Source: Candidatus Cloacimonadota bacterium
GTDB lineage: Bacteria; Cloacimonadota; Cloacimonadia; Cloacimonadales; WRIO01
Length of the DNA stretch: 13,348 nt
Assembly (NCBI GenBank): GCA_023230175.1
Contig: JALNXV010000056.1
Span: forward strand, 1 to 13,348
Direction: 5' to 3'
Of the stretch, positions 13,295-13,348 are shown in pieces; within the stretch, counting starts at the first letter, position 1, and each line of letters begins with the position of its first letter. A model generated the notes under the pieces. It was not told where the DNA came from, ran no database searches, and saw only the letters and a program-made list of their open reading frames with translations. The translations under genes and the position numbers were made by a program.

Positions 13295-13348
13295 TTTTTA
13301 TCTGTTCTTAATACAGAAACATAGAGTGTTTTGGCTTTTTTTCTTGAT

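Noticed and set aside
1..13348. Sigma-54 promoter (TGGCAC-N5-TTGCA type) for the NtrC-family regulator
   Set aside because: Reading intergenic regions by eye on both strands, I found no sequence with correctly spaced GG and GC elements; the regulator's targets are probably elsewhere.
13295..13348. Start of btuD or another gene after btuC
   Set aside because: The final 54 bases contain only a weak TCTGT/ACAGA hairpin and T-rich sequence, with no ribosome-binding site and start codon; too little is visible to call anything.

Overview
This is an AT-rich window from a Gram-negative (diderm), chemotactic bacterium. An Omp85-family outer-membrane protein with a signal peptide, a B12-uptake lipoprotein, an MCP/CheW pair and a sigma-54-type activator all point that way. 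The isoprenoid gene ispG indicates the MEP pathway. I cannot fix the phylum from sequence alone; low-GC lineages such as Deferribacterota, Cloacimonadota or AT-rich deltaproteobacteria are possibilities, not conclusions.

Layout: 1-126 holds a hairpin repeat copy and a 17-bp palindrome. A tRNA-Arg(CCU) (minus) follows, then the M3 oligopeptidase pepF (minus). The 2054-2429 intergenic stretch carries the pepF promoter, an array of five tandem 33-bp hairpin units, and the terminator of the next operon. That operon, cheW-mcp (minus), is driven by a perfect-consensus TTGACA-N17-TATAAT promoter at 4967-4995 whose spacer contains ten consecutive A residues. A compact minus-strand cluster follows in transcription order acpS, an NtrC-family regulator, ispG and an omp85/tamA-like gene. 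Next are an SDR-type L-threonine 3-dehydrogenase and tRNA-Phe(GAA), both minus and each followed by a terminator hairpin. From about 11190 the plus strand carries a cobalamin riboswitch controlling btuF and btuC; the expected ATPase gene lies beyond the window or elsewhere.

The most interesting signals are non-coding. (1) Each 33-bp unit at 2198-2358 folds on the plus strand into a hairpin with an AGGA tetraloop closed by A-U and C-G or U-G pairs. This resembles the RGGA-loop site bound by CsrA, and a tandem series is the architecture of CsrB/RsmZ-type sponge RNAs. A sixth, diverged copy with a GGGA loop lies at the window start. (2) The cobalamin riboswitch has a readable set of mutually exclusive helices. 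P1 competes with a 13-bp downstream helix, and CCCTTTCC either joins that alternative fold or covers the btuF ribosome-binding site. (3) The homopolymeric spacer of the cheW promoter could make the chemotaxis operon phase-variable.

Several starts need correction relative to the longest reading frame: cheW at 4924, acpS near 9721, the threonine dehydrogenase at a TTG at 10753, btuF at 11476 and btuC at 12356. Nothing here was tested by database search or folding software; all helices were paired by hand.
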